41,134 nucleotides of DNA from a virus. The notes under the pieces are model-generated. The model saw only the letters and a program-made list of their open reading frames with translations. It did no database searches and had not been told where the DNA came from. Position 1 is the first letter of the stretch; each line of letters opens with the position of its first letter. The position numbers and the translations under genes were made by a program. Positions 8,153-14,519 of this stretch are shown one piece after another. Location of the stretch: the IMG/VR virus record IMGVR_UViG_3300023273_000524, positions 1 to 41,134 of that record; one strand, given 5' to 3'.

Positions 8153-8669
8153 TAACTTTTTTTCCTTTTTTTAGACGCTTTTTTTCTGCCATGTCTAGTT
8201 TTAGTTTGCTGACTCTATCAATAAACTGAATACCATACAAATGATCATATTCGTGTAGAAATATTCGTGCATCGATATCGTCGTACTTTGCTTCTATATG
8301 TATAACATCCTTTAGGTCAGATGTCAAGGTATCAAATTCGACCATTACACTAACTGGCCGTCTTATTTTTAATATTAAATCTGGATGACTTAAACATCCT
8401 TCAACACCTGCTTCGATTTCTTCACTCAGTCCTTTGATAATAGGATTCATTACAATAACAGGATCTCCGTGTTTTTTGTTTAGTAATGCCTTCATTACAA
8501 AGATCTGCATAGGAAACCCAACTTGGTTTGCACTTAATCCTAATCCACTGTGTTGGTTCATTAGTTCAATCATATCTACTGCAACAGGCGCAGGATGCAT
8601 TTGTTCAAAATCAAATCTTTCAAGTTTTGTTTCTAGTCTACCATCAGGTGCCAGTAGTAGTTCCATCAT
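8145..8669 (-). CDS. def: Peptide deformylase
   Basis: A 174-aa protein with all three deformylase motifs: GLGLSANQ (42-49, motif GxGxxAxQ), EGCLS (90-94, metal-binding Cys92) and HEYDH (139-143, metal-binding His139 and His143, catalytic Glu140). The enzyme removes the N-formyl group from nascent proteins in the cytosol. Phage deformylases are known from marine T4-like phages, where they are thought to favour viral or photosystem proteins. This copy is a little longer than the minimal phage type, with a lysine-rich C-terminal tail. It overlaps the dnaJ 3' end by 26 bases. A second ATG directly follows the first, so the start could be one codon later. Confidence 0.95.
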   Translation of the reverse strand: MMELLLAPDGRLETKLERFDFEQMHPAPVAVDMIELMNQHSGLGLSANQVGFPMQIFVMKALLNKKHGDPVIVMNPIIKGLSEEIEAGVEGCLSHPDLILKIRRPVSVMVEFDTLTSDLKDVIHIEAKYDDIDARIFLHEYDHLYGIQFIDRVSKLKLDMAEKKRLKKGKKVNG

Positions 8670-9450
8670 TTATTTTCCTTATTGTGTCTAGTGTTTCCCA
8701 ATCTTCTATTTTGGGAGTAGTTCCTTTTATTTCTAAATACATATTACCGTTTCTACGGCCATTTATATCAGGTAACCCATGTCCTGCAATACTCATTATG
8801 GTTCCAGGATTTGTGCCAGCTGGTATTTTTACATTTACATCTTTTCCTGCCAAATCGGTTATTATAACATTTGTACCTAATATTAGTTCTAATACATTTA
8901 TACTACACTTTGTTCGAATATGCGACCTATCTCTTACAAAATCTGGATGATTTTCTACGATTATTTGTACGTTTAAATCGCCTCTTGGAAGTTGACGAAT
9001 TGAATCATCACCTAGTCCTTGATAACGCATTATTATTCCGCTTTCAATACCTGGTGGCAATCGTATAGTTGCAATCTCTTCTCTGCCTGTGCCAAGTCTG
9101 TATCTTCCAACAATATCTTTACCTGTCATTACATCATTTAAGGTAATTCTTACATTTATTGTAACGTCTTGATTTTTACGTGGCCTTTGTGCTTGTCTAA
9201 AGAACTGACCAAATATGTCATTCATATTTTGTGAATTCATATTAATGTCTGCTTGTGGCCGAGGATTATCGTATTGTTGTCTTTTGCTAGGATCTTTTAA
9301 TGTTTCGTATGCTTCATTAATGCGTTTAAACTGTGTATCATCACCGCCATTGCGGTCAGGATGATTAGCCATAGCAGACTTGCGGTATGCTTTTTTGATT
9401 TCATCCTGAGTTGCTTGTTTATTAACACCTAGTATATTATAATAGTCCAT
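8644..9450 (-). CDS. dnaJ: DnaJ-like co-chaperone (J domain plus C-terminal domains, no zinc finger)
   Basis: The first 65 residues form a canonical J domain with HPD at 30-32, the motif that stimulates the DnaK ATPase. A linker of about 25 residues lacks both the Gly/Phe-rich run and the four CxxC zinc modules. The rest (about 95-268) reads as DnaJ/CbpA C-terminal domains I and II ([48 protein letters not shown]). It is therefore a class B, CbpA-like DnaJ of 268 aa, shorter than bacterial DnaJ. It heads the operon dnaJ > def > clpA. No Shine-Dalgarno precedes ATG 9450, and a GATAAGTAT box ends four bases upstream, compatible with a leaderless message. Confidence 0.93.
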   Translation of the reverse strand: MDYYNILGVNKQATQDEIKKAYRKSAMANHPDRNGGDDTQFKRINEAYETLKDPSKRQQYDNPRPQADINMNSQNMNDIFGQFFRQAQRPRKNQDVTINVRITLNDVMTGKDIVGRYRLGTGREEIATIRLPPGIESGIIMRYQGLGDDSIRQLPRGDLNVQIIVENHPDFVRDRSHIRTKCSINVLELILGTNVIITDLAGKDVNVKIPAGTNPGTIMSIAGHGLPDINGRRNGNMYLEIKGTTPKIEDWETLDTIRKINDGTTTGT

Positions 9451-9454
9451 GCAA

Positions 9455-9463
9455 ATACTTATC
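9455..9463 (-). promoter_or_regulatory. Possible promoter box GATAAGTAT before dnaJ
   Basis: A one-base variant of the GATAAATA box, placed so that a start six bases downstream of its first eight bases would fall on the A of the dnaJ ATG. The dnaJ operon has no other obvious promoter in the 43-base gap and no ribosome site. This is weak evidence on its own, but the arrangement repeats at 5222-5230. Confidence 0.35.
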
Positions 9464-9493
9464 GCACAGACTATTAAGGTTGGTTAGTAGTGA

Positions 9494-9949
9494 TTATTTT
9501 TTCTTAGTATATGCTTGTGCGCCAAAAAACGCAGCAACAATACCAGCAACAGCAACAAAATATGTTGGAGCCATTGATCCTAGTGTTTTTGCAGCTTCGT
9601 CTAATCCTGCAAATACTGCTAGTACAACAGCAAATGGGTATAGTAGCATACCGAACAATGCAAACCATGCCATGTTACGTTGTGCATCACGCATTGCATC
9701 TGCATCTTCTAATGCCTTGCGTCTAAACTCAAGTTCCATTCGTTTTTCTTCTTCGTCAATATGCCCATCGCCGTTTATATCTGCAGGATGAAATCCAGAT
9801 GGTTGAGAAGCAACTACTGGAGTTGCAGCCACAGGTGCTGGAGTTACAGCAACTGATGGTTTTGCTGGCGCAGAACTAACTGGTTCTACTTTTGCCGCAG
9901 GTGCTGGTGTTGACTTACTTTTTAGTTCTTCCGGTTTTCTTCGTGGCAT
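9494..9949 (-). CDS. EF-hand membrane protein
   Basis: A 151-aa protein with a Pro/Ala/Val-rich N-terminal linker (about 12-52), one canonical 12-residue EF-hand loop DINGDGHIDEEE (57-68; Asp57, Asn59, Asp61 and Glu68 in ligand positions), a charged helix, and two hydrophobic segments (about 95-115 and 130-146) ending in a lysine tail. A GGAGG site lies before ATG 9949. Similar single-EF-hand membrane proteins occur in marine T4-like phages, from memory, with no known role. It sits next to the lysis cassette, so a calcium-linked membrane function such as holin or envelope sensing is possible but unproven. The gene overlaps the upstream small membrane gene by 35 bases. Confidence 0.8.
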   Translation of the reverse strand: MPRRKPEELKSKSTPAPAAKVEPVSSAPAKPSVAVTPAPVAATPVVASQPSGFHPADINGDGHIDEEEKRMELEFRRKALEDADAMRDAQRNMAWFALFGMLLYPFAVVLAVFAGLDEAAKTLGSMAPTYFVAVAGIVAAFFGAQAYTKKK

Positions 9950-10226
9950 TGTTACCCTCCAATTTTTGTAATCTGCTCTCTAGATCATCTATTTTTGCCG
10001 TGATTTTAGGATACTTTTTTCTCCATGCATCCTCTGGTTGTTCGAGCCATGTAAGACCCCAACGCTCAACAAGATAGTCTACAGCTAAGTCAAACTTAGC
10101 GTAGCCCCATAATCCTATTCTTGTTGTACTTAAATATGCTAGTACTACGGCGCCCAAAATACTGCCTGCTATACTAGTATAAATCCATGTGCGATCTCCC
10201 GCCATGTTTTGTATCATTTCCCACAT
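9915..10226 (-). CDS. Small membrane protein with coiled-coil tail (103 aa)
   Basis: One N-terminal membrane segment (about 14-33, IYTSIAGSILGAVVLAYLST) is followed by an aromatic amphipathic region and a charged C-terminal helix with heptad-like spacing (IDDLESRLQKLEG). There is a GAGGG ribosome site before ATG 10226 and a late-promoter-like box 24 bases upstream. It lies directly after the endolysin-spanin cassette and before the EF-hand membrane protein. Holin candidates are often small membrane proteins at such a place, but a single segment with a long soluble tail does not prove it. Function unknown. Confidence 0.7.
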   Translation of the reverse strand: MWEMIQNMAGDRTWIYTSIAGSILGAVVLAYLSTTRIGLWGYAKFDLAVDYLVERWGLTWLEQPEDAWRKKYPKITAKIDDLESRLQKLEGNNATKKTGRTKK

Positions 10227-10249
10227 ATAAAAGCCCTCTTATTATGTGT

Positions 10250-10259
10250 GTATTTATTC
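10250..10259 (-). promoter_or_regulatory. Late-promoter-like box GAATAAATAC
   Basis: Minus-strand GAATAAATAC overlaps the 3' end of the o-spanin gene. Transcription starting about six bases later would leave a short leader containing the GAGGG ribosome site of the gene starting at 10226. The position fits a T4-type late promoter driving the two small membrane genes. Confidence 0.55.
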
Positions 10260-10643
10260 GTTTACAACAGCATTATCCATTGCTTGTTCAGCCTGTTCAT
10301 AATAACCTTCGTATGCTGCTATGATTGCTTGCTGTTGTTGTACTAATGCTCTAATGTCACTAAAGTTTAATCCCAAGTCTCCGTACCCGTCACCACTTAA
10401 TCCGTATATAGCAAACGACTTTCCACTTGCTGCAAGTCTTGCTATTACAGCATCAACATTATCTTCATTGATAACAATCCACTCTAGTTTGCGCATGTTT
10501 AGTTCGTCAACAGGAGGCAGAGTTAGTGTAGGTTTTTCAATCGGTTTTGCACTTACTTCAATTACCTGTGGTTTCGTTGAGCAAGCCGCGAGACTTATAA
10601 TCATCGTAAAGCCAAGGACACTCTTTGTTAAAAGCGATGTCAT
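10254..10643 (-). CDS. Outer-membrane spanin-like lipoprotein (Rz1-type)
   Basis: Starting at ATG 10643, with AAGGA nine bases upstream, the product is 129 aa. It has a short signal sequence and a lipobox SLAAC with the lipidated cysteine at residue 21. The mature part is Pro-rich at first (KPIEKPTLTLPPVDELN), like o-spanins, then helical with a Gln-rich end. The longer upstream frame lacks a ribosome site. The gene begins inside the 3' end of the i-spanin gene in another frame, overlapping by 86 bases, the usual Rz/Rz1 arrangement. The family joins with the i-spanin to disrupt the outer membrane at lysis, implying a Gram-negative host. At about 109 mature residues it is longer than lambda Rz1. 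Confidence 0.7.
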   Translation of the reverse strand: MTSLLTKSVLGFTMIISLAACSTKPQVIEVSAKPIEKPTLTLPPVDELNMRKLEWIVINEDNVDAVIARLAASGKSFAIYGLSGDGYGDLGLNFSDIRALVQQQQAIIAAYEGYYEQAEQAMDNAVVNE

Positions 10644-11046
10644 TTTCTGCATTCCTTTCTCTGTCTGTAAGTTGTGCCCCTGATAGCAGTTCAAAGCATC
10701 TGCCTGCATTTTCTGTGCCTCTGTTTACAGCACGTTCAATGCCTTCCGCATTTGCTATTGCTGCTGCTGTTAAATCAATCTGTTGTAGTTTGTCTGCTAG
10801 TGCTTGATTCTGTCTGCGTATACTTGCATATGCATCATTCAGTCTAGTATTTTCTGCTTGGGCACTTGCATAACTTGTTTGCAAACTTTCTAATGCTGCT
10901 TCGTTTGTTTCTACAGCTATTTCAAGTTTAGCATTGTTTTCTTGTAGTATGGCCATACGTTCCTGTGTGTCATTGTAATACCAGTAGCCTATGCCACCCA
11001 TAATACACATCACTAAAAACATTACTCCTGCAAGTTTCATGCCCAT
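10558..11046 (-). CDS. Inner-membrane spanin-like protein (Rz-type)
   Basis: From ATG 11046 (GGTGG seven bases upstream) the product is 162 aa. An N-terminal membrane anchor (about 4-24) is followed by a long coiled coil (about 30-100, with repeats such as LQENNAKLEIAVETNEAALE) and a C-terminal periplasmic part with two cysteines. This is the architecture of Rz-type i-spanins. The gene follows the endolysin stop by 11 bases and overlaps the lipoprotein gene. A second ATG two codons later is possible; the longer upstream frame inside the endolysin gene is not supported. The assignment rests on topology and context, since spanin sequences diverge fast. Confidence 0.72.
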   Translation of the reverse strand: MGMKLAGVMFLVMCIMGGIGYWYYNDTQERMAILQENNAKLEIAVETNEAALESLQTSYASAQAENTRLNDAYASIRRQNQALADKLQQIDLTAAAIANAEGIERAVNRGTENAGRCFELLSGAQLTDRERNAENDIAFNKECPWLYDDYKSRGLLNETTGN

Positions 11047-11057
11047 ACCAATACCAC

Positions 11058-11921
11058 CTACCCTAATAACTTTCCCAGCGTGTTTGGTCCTACAATACCA
11101 TCGGCAACTAATCCGTTTGCCGATTGCCATTCTTTGACAAGTCTAGCAGTGCCTGGTCCAAAGATGCCATCAGCTGGTGCAATGCCCAGTATTTCTTGTA
11201 CTTCTTGTACTAATGGACCACGTGAACCTTGACGTATTGTTTGATTTGTGTTTAACTCTTTTTCTTCTTCCGGTTCAATTTCCATATCGCCACCTAGCAC
11301 ATCTAATGCGTGTGCCCAATGCTTTTTACGATCTTCCAGTCCAATAGTGCCGCCGTTGATACGTTTGGTCATTTTTAGTATGTCCATAGCATCGCAGTGT
11401 TTGTTGATGTTGTTTTCATCCCAGAACCAGCAAGCACTATCCAACGCACCTTTTTTAGTACGCACATAGTCTACTGCTTCTTCTGGTGTCATTTCGACAT
11501 CTTCGGCGAACTCGGTATAGTTGTATCTGCCTGTAAGTTGCAGAATGCCGCCGCCTCTAAATCTCCAGCCATCACCACTGTCGGTATCACCGTTGTCCAT
11601 TCTGTTTGCGTAAATAACGTTCGCAATTTTTTCAGGTTGTCTATGATATTCATTTGCATCTCTTCCTGCACGTTTAAAATATTTTGGAAAGATTGTGTTG
11701 AGTGCCTTAGCACTATAGTTTAAGTTTTCACTTAGTACCCTAAAACCGCCTGATTCGTGTCCGCATTGTGCAATAAATCCTGCAACTCTTGGTATTGTGT
11801 TTACATCCCATAGTGGAAGTATTTCAAGCATAGCTTCATACCATTCTTCCCAGTCGCTTCTGTGGATTAGTTCTTCAGCCATCCAAGGCTCAAAATCAAA
11901 GTCGAAATCTTCTTTAGCCAT
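11058..11921 (-). CDS. Endolysin: GH19-like lysozyme/chitinase domain plus peptidoglycan-binding domain
   Basis: Residues about 15-215 match the glycoside hydrolase 19 family as used by phage endolysins: FIAQCGHESGGF carries the presumed catalytic Glu56, followed by LSENLNYSAKAL, then GDGWRFRGGGILQLTGRYNY, the family's conserved substrate-cleft motif. The C-terminal 65 residues form a PGB_1-like domain (RQGSRGPLVQEVQEILG, then ADGIFGPGTARLV). The 287-aa size is normal for a modular endolysin. No signal peptide is seen, so export would need a holin. It cleaves cell-wall glycan at the end of infection and is followed immediately by the spanin pair. Confidence 0.92.
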   Translation of the reverse strand: MAKEDFDFDFEPWMAEELIHRSDWEEWYEAMLEILPLWDVNTIPRVAGFIAQCGHESGGFRVLSENLNYSAKALNTIFPKYFKRAGRDANEYHRQPEKIANVIYANRMDNGDTDSGDGWRFRGGGILQLTGRYNYTEFAEDVEMTPEEAVDYVRTKKGALDSACWFWDENNINKHCDAMDILKMTKRINGGTIGLEDRKKHWAHALDVLGGDMEIEPEEEKELNTNQTIRQGSRGPLVQEVQEILGIAPADGIFGPGTARLVKEWQSANGLVADGIVGPNTLGKLLG

Positions 11922-12091
11922 TATTTTTTATCCTCTATAGTAGTGCAGCGGCCGCATCTGCAATGGTCACATATTTTAGTTGTAACTGGCGGCTGATTAT
12001 AGTCTTGTAAGTCTTGATAGTATGGAACGCCACAATGTGATGGACGCCCGCAGTTGTTGCAGTGATTCTTATTAAAGTCTTTCAACGACAA
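11921..12091 (-). CDS. Small cysteine-rich, probably zinc-binding protein (56 aa)
   Basis: The frame has no ATG. The best start is TTG 12091, which has AAGGA seven bases upstream; the frame's upstream TTG at 12112 lacks a site. The product has seven cysteines in two knuckles, CNNCGRPSHC (11-20) and CDHCRCGRC (41-49), plus histidines, suggesting one or two zinc sites. Similar small Cys-rich proteins are common in marine T4-like phages with no known role. It overlaps the upstream gene by 20 bases, and its stop overlaps the endolysin start by one base. Confidence 0.7.
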   Translation of the reverse strand: MSLKDFNKNHCNNCGRPSHCGVPYYQDLQDYNQPPVTTKICDHCRCGRCTTIEDKK

Positions 12092-12791
12092 GTGTGTGTC
12101 CTTCGTTTTCAAACGTTAGTGTATTTTTACCAAATTTAGTAACATTGTAATCACCGAGATATTTAGTTAAAAATAATATTTCTGCATAATCATTCATGTT
12201 TATTTTTTCAGTTAAATTTTTATTTATATAATGAGTAGTGTTAAAATCTTTTATAGTAAACCCAACTGGATCAGCAAATGCTCGTTTAACTAGCAGTTGA
12301 TCTCCAAATATTTCAATACTTTCCATAAAGCTCTTACTAAAAAAATCTTTAAAGTTATTCATATTGCCTTCTTGAACAATAGTATCATTATAGATAAATT
12401 GATCTGCTGGTATCATCTCTGATAGATTATCTACACTTGCATCGTAGCTTGTAAAACTTTTATGATAACGAAACCTAAAGTTTTCAATCTCTGCTAGTTT
12501 TCCAACTCCGTCTAATAATTCTAAAATATTTGTAGGAACTTTGGTATTTCTTTCCATTTCTACAAATACTTTATAAACATTGTTTTCAATTTCTCCAGGT
12601 GTAGCATCTGCATCGAGTACAAATCCGTAGCCTTTTTCAATAAAGTCTACAAGATCTTTTGCAGCTTGTTCGTCTAGTACACTAAAACTTACTACTACAA
12701 TATCTTCGTCCGTTCCCATTTTACTTTGAAAACTATCTATTTCAAATACTGATTTTATTAAGTCGTGTAAATCGTTGGCTCTTAATCCCAT
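12072..12791 (-). CDS. Conserved myovirus protein of unknown function (239 aa)
   Basis: An acidic 239-aa protein beginning MGLRANDLHDLIKSVFEIDS. The sequence resembles a family conserved in marine T4-like phages (motifs SKMGTDEDIVVVSFSV, GYGFVLDADATPGE, ADQFIYND) that is usually next to the family of the preceding gene. No catalytic motif or membrane segment is seen. The start codon overlaps the upstream stop as TAATG, so the pair is translationally coupled. A virion or assembly role is plausible because a late-type promoter drives the pair. Confidence 0.75.
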   Translation of the reverse strand: MGLRANDLHDLIKSVFEIDSFQSKMGTDEDIVVVSFSVLDEQAAKDLVDFIEKGYGFVLDADATPGEIENNVYKVFVEMERNTKVPTNILELLDGVGKLAEIENFRFRYHKSFTSYDASVDNLSEMIPADQFIYNDTIVQEGNMNNFKDFFSKSFMESIEIFGDQLLVKRAFADPVGFTIKDFNTTHYINKNLTEKINMNDYAEILFLTKYLGDYNVTKFGKNTLTFENEGHTLVVERL

Positions 12792-13372
12792 TATACTGCT
12801 CCTGCTCCTGGTGCTGGCGCTTCGCCAGCGGCTGGTGCTGCTCCACCTACTGGTGCTGGTGCTGCCATTGGTGCTGGCATTGCTCCACCTGCTGGTGCTG
12901 GTGCACCTGCTGCATTTTTACTTTCAGTATCTGGTAGATCGATAGTTTCGACATCTCCACCAAAAATACTAATGATTAGTTTTTTAGGCATAGTTATATG
13001 CACTAACCATACTGGAACTTTATCAAGTTTACCTTTTTTAGTTCCAGGACGAATATCTCCTGGTTTTTTTATTTGACGTGGTTTAATGATACTTGATTTT
13101 TCATATTGTATTTTACAATCATAATCAAGCAAACGCTTACCACCTTGTGGGTCAGGCATACGTTTTCTTGGCCACATAAAACTACATTTGACCCAGTGAC
13201 GATCTATTTCTGGGCCAGCTGCTAGTTCGCCTTCTTCCCAGTTGTCATACACATACAACCCTAACTCATCAATGACTCTTTCAAAGTCTTTAAGTACTGC
13301 AAACGCACGATCGTTTTCATAGATCGAACTAAGATTTTCTATCACATCAAGAGTGTCTAATATATTAGGCAT
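12791..13372 (-). CDS. Conserved myovirus protein with Ala/Pro-rich tail (193 aa)
   Basis: The start is ATG 13372, with GAGGA five bases upstream; an upstream GTG at 13405 lies inside the promoter box. Residues 1-150 form a conserved domain (VYDNWEEGELAAGPEIDRHW, FMWPRKRMPDPQGGKRLLDY, PVWLVHITMPKKL) that I recognise from marine T4-like phage genomes without a known role. Residues 155-193 are an Ala/Pro/Gly-rich tail encoded by low-complexity DNA. It is the first gene of a minus-strand operon that continues through the lysis cassette, which suggests late expression. Confidence 0.75.
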   Translation of the reverse strand: MPNILDTLDVIENLSSIYENDRAFAVLKDFERVIDELGLYVYDNWEEGELAAGPEIDRHWVKCSFMWPRKRMPDPQGGKRLLDYDCKIQYEKSSIIKPRQIKKPGDIRPGTKKGKLDKVPVWLVHITMPKKLIISIFGGDVETIDLPDTESKNAAGAPAPAGGAMPAPMAAPAPVGGAAPAAGEAPAPGAGAV

Positions 13373-13394
13373 TGTTGTCCTCGCTTTATTATAA

Positions 13395-13403
13395 CTATTT
13401 ATC
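13395..13403 (-). promoter_or_regulatory. Late-promoter-like box GATAAATAG
   Basis: GATAAATAG on the minus strand lies 22 bases before ATG 13372, with the GAGGA ribosome site in between. The spacing box, start, ribosome site, ATG is what a T4-type late promoter would give. It diverges from the plus-strand phoH promoter. Confidence 0.65.
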
Positions 13404-13416
13404 ACCTATAGTAATG

Positions 13417-13445
13417 TTAATAAAATAATTCACTACGTATATAAT
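13417..13445 (+). promoter_or_regulatory. Sigma70-type promoter for phoH
   Basis: A perfect -10 box TATAAT (13440-13445) with a TTAATA -35 box (13417-13422, 4 of 6 consensus) at 17-base spacing. The start would lie near 13452, giving a leader of about 78 bases before phoH that contains a stable hairpin. The -10 match is strong and the -35 modest. Confidence 0.6.
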
Positions 13446-13473
13446 ACAATCATAAAAAGAGTAAATACGAGTG

Positions 13474-13507
13474 CAGGGAAGGTTTCCTGCAAAGGAAACA
13501 TCCCCTG
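13474..13507 (+). promoter_or_regulatory. Stem-loop in the phoH 5' leader
   Basis: An inner perfect stem GTTTCC (13482-13487) pairs with GGAAAC (13494-13499) around the loop TGCAAA, and an outer stem CAGGG (13474-13478) pairs with CCCTG (13503-13507). An alternative stem GCAGG/CCTGC (13473-13477 with 13486-13490) uses part of the same bases, so two folds compete. The structure ends 11 bases before the AGGAGG ribosome site of phoH (13519-13524). No U-run follows, so it is not a standard terminator. It may protect the message or regulate translation. Confidence 0.55.
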
Positions 13508-13529
13508 TTCTAACTCATAGGAGGACTAC

Positions 13530-14267
13530 ATGGGTAAAGCTAGAGCCGCTAAAAGGCAAGCACACATTAAATCAAATAATAACATTAATAATGTTGTTAA
13601 ACTAAACACTTTCCTTCCAAAAAAACAACGAAATGTTGATATACTTCCAAGAAATCGCAACCAAGAAGAATACGTCCTAGAACTACTGGATACGGATAAA
13701 AACATAGTTTTTGGTATTGGTCCAGCTGGTACAGGTAAAACACTTCTGGCATGTCAGAGTGCTGTTAAAGCATTTTTAAATGGCGAAATAGAACGTATAG
13801 TTGTTACAAGGCCGGCAGTAAGTGCTGATGAAGATTTAGGTTTTCTACCAGGTACATTAGAAGAAAAAATGGCACCTTGGACTAGGCCTATTTTTGATGT
13901 ATTTAGAGAACATTTTTATGCAAATGAAATTGAAGGTATGATAAAAGAAGGTGTTATTGAAATATCACCACTTGCATATATGCGAGGAAGAACTTTTAAA
14001 GATGCTTATATTATTGCAGACGAAATGCAAAATGCTACACCGAACCAAATGAAAATGTTGTTAACACGTATAGGCACAGGATCAAAAATGGTTGTTACAG
14101 GTGATTTGGCTCAAGCAGATAGATTAAAAGATAACGGATTACTTGACTTTGTTAACCATTTAGAAAACAGCTCATCAAGTCGTATTAGTACTGTTGTGTT
14201 TCATAAAGGCGACATCGAAAGACATGAAGCAGTTAAAGAAGTATTAGAGATTTACGGAGACGTTTAA
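13530..14267 (+). CDS. phoH: PhoH-like ATPase
   Basis: A 245-aa PhoH-family P-loop protein, the usual length in marine phages. After a basic N-terminus it has Walker A GPAGTGKT (64-71), the family motif VVTRPAVSADEDLGFLPG (91-108), Walker B AYIIADEMQN (159-168) and TGDLAQAD near 190-200. An AGGAGG site precedes ATG 13530. PhoH is widespread in marine phages and often used as a marker gene. It is an ATP-binding protein related to the N-terminal part of helicase superfamily 1, and its role in infection is still unclear. It is one of only two plus-strand genes, with its own promoter and structured leader. Confidence 0.95.
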   Translation: MGKARAAKRQAHIKSNNNINNVVKLNTFLPKKQRNVDILPRNRNQEEYVLELLDTDKNIVFGIGPAGTGKTLLACQSAVKAFLNGEIERIVVTRPAVSADEDLGFLPGTLEEKMAPWTRPIFDVFREHFYANEIEGMIKEGVIEISPLAYMRGRTFKDAYIIADEMQNATPNQMKMLLTRIGTGSKMVVTGDLAQADRLKDNGLLDFVNHLENSSSSRISTVVFHKGDIERHEAVKEVLEIYGDV

Positions 14268-14279
14268 ACTCTAACACTT

Positions 14280-14519
14280 TTAAACCCGAGAGGATGTTGA
14301 TACTTGGCATCCTCTCAACAACATTAACAAGTACTCATTTTCAGTATAAATGAGTTGCCAATATCTTGCTTTGATCGGCGGTCGGCCCATGGCATCAAAA
14401 TATATCTGACCTGTCCAATACGTCTTCAACCAGATACGTTTTTTACTCCAACTGCTACGCACGGGTAACCATGCATAGCGTTGTTTCCATTCTATATCTA
14501 TTTCAACTGTTTGGGGCAT
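14280..14519 (-). CDS. Small conserved phage protein (79 aa)
   Basis: A basic, Trp/Tyr-rich 79-aa protein (KQRYAWLPVRSSWSKKRIWL, YWTGQIYFDAMGRPPIKARYW). The pattern is familiar from small genes next to thymidylate synthase or DHFR in marine T4-like phages, from memory, with no known role. It is coupled to the thymidylate synthase stop by a TAATG overlap. Its last codons form one arm of the inverted repeat at 14288-14316, so the last ~10 residues may be shaped by an RNA signal. It converges with phoH. Confidence 0.7.
   Translation of the reverse strand: MPQTVEIDIEWKQRYAWLPVRSSWSKKRIWLKTYWTGQIYFDAMGRPPIKARYWQLIYTENEYLLMLLRGCQVSTSSRV
14288..14316. terminator. Inverted repeat between convergent genes, possible bidirectional terminator
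   Basis: GAGAGGATG (14288-14296) pairs perfectly with CATCCTCTC (14308-14316) across an 11-base loop. It lies just after the phoH stop (plus strand) and at the very end of the 79-aa minus-strand gene. A single hairpin between convergent genes suggests a shared terminator. Neither strand has a clear U-run after the stem, so factor-dependent termination or 3'-end protection is as likely as intrinsic termination. Confidence 0.5.

Noticed and set aside
8644-8669. Frameshift or fusion between dnaJ and peptide deformylase
   Set aside because: The 26-base overlap is between two complete genes. DnaJ ends normally, and the deformylase starts with its own ATG-ATG and has all motifs.
12790-12915. Second low-complexity GGTGCTGGT tract
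   Set aside because: It encodes the Ala/Pro/Gly-rich C-terminal tail of the 193-aa protein in frame. Not a separate repeat element.
13474-13507. phoH leader hairpin as an intrinsic terminator
   Set aside because: No U-run follows the stem, and the structure lies between a good promoter and the ribosome site of the same gene, so termination there would silence phoH.
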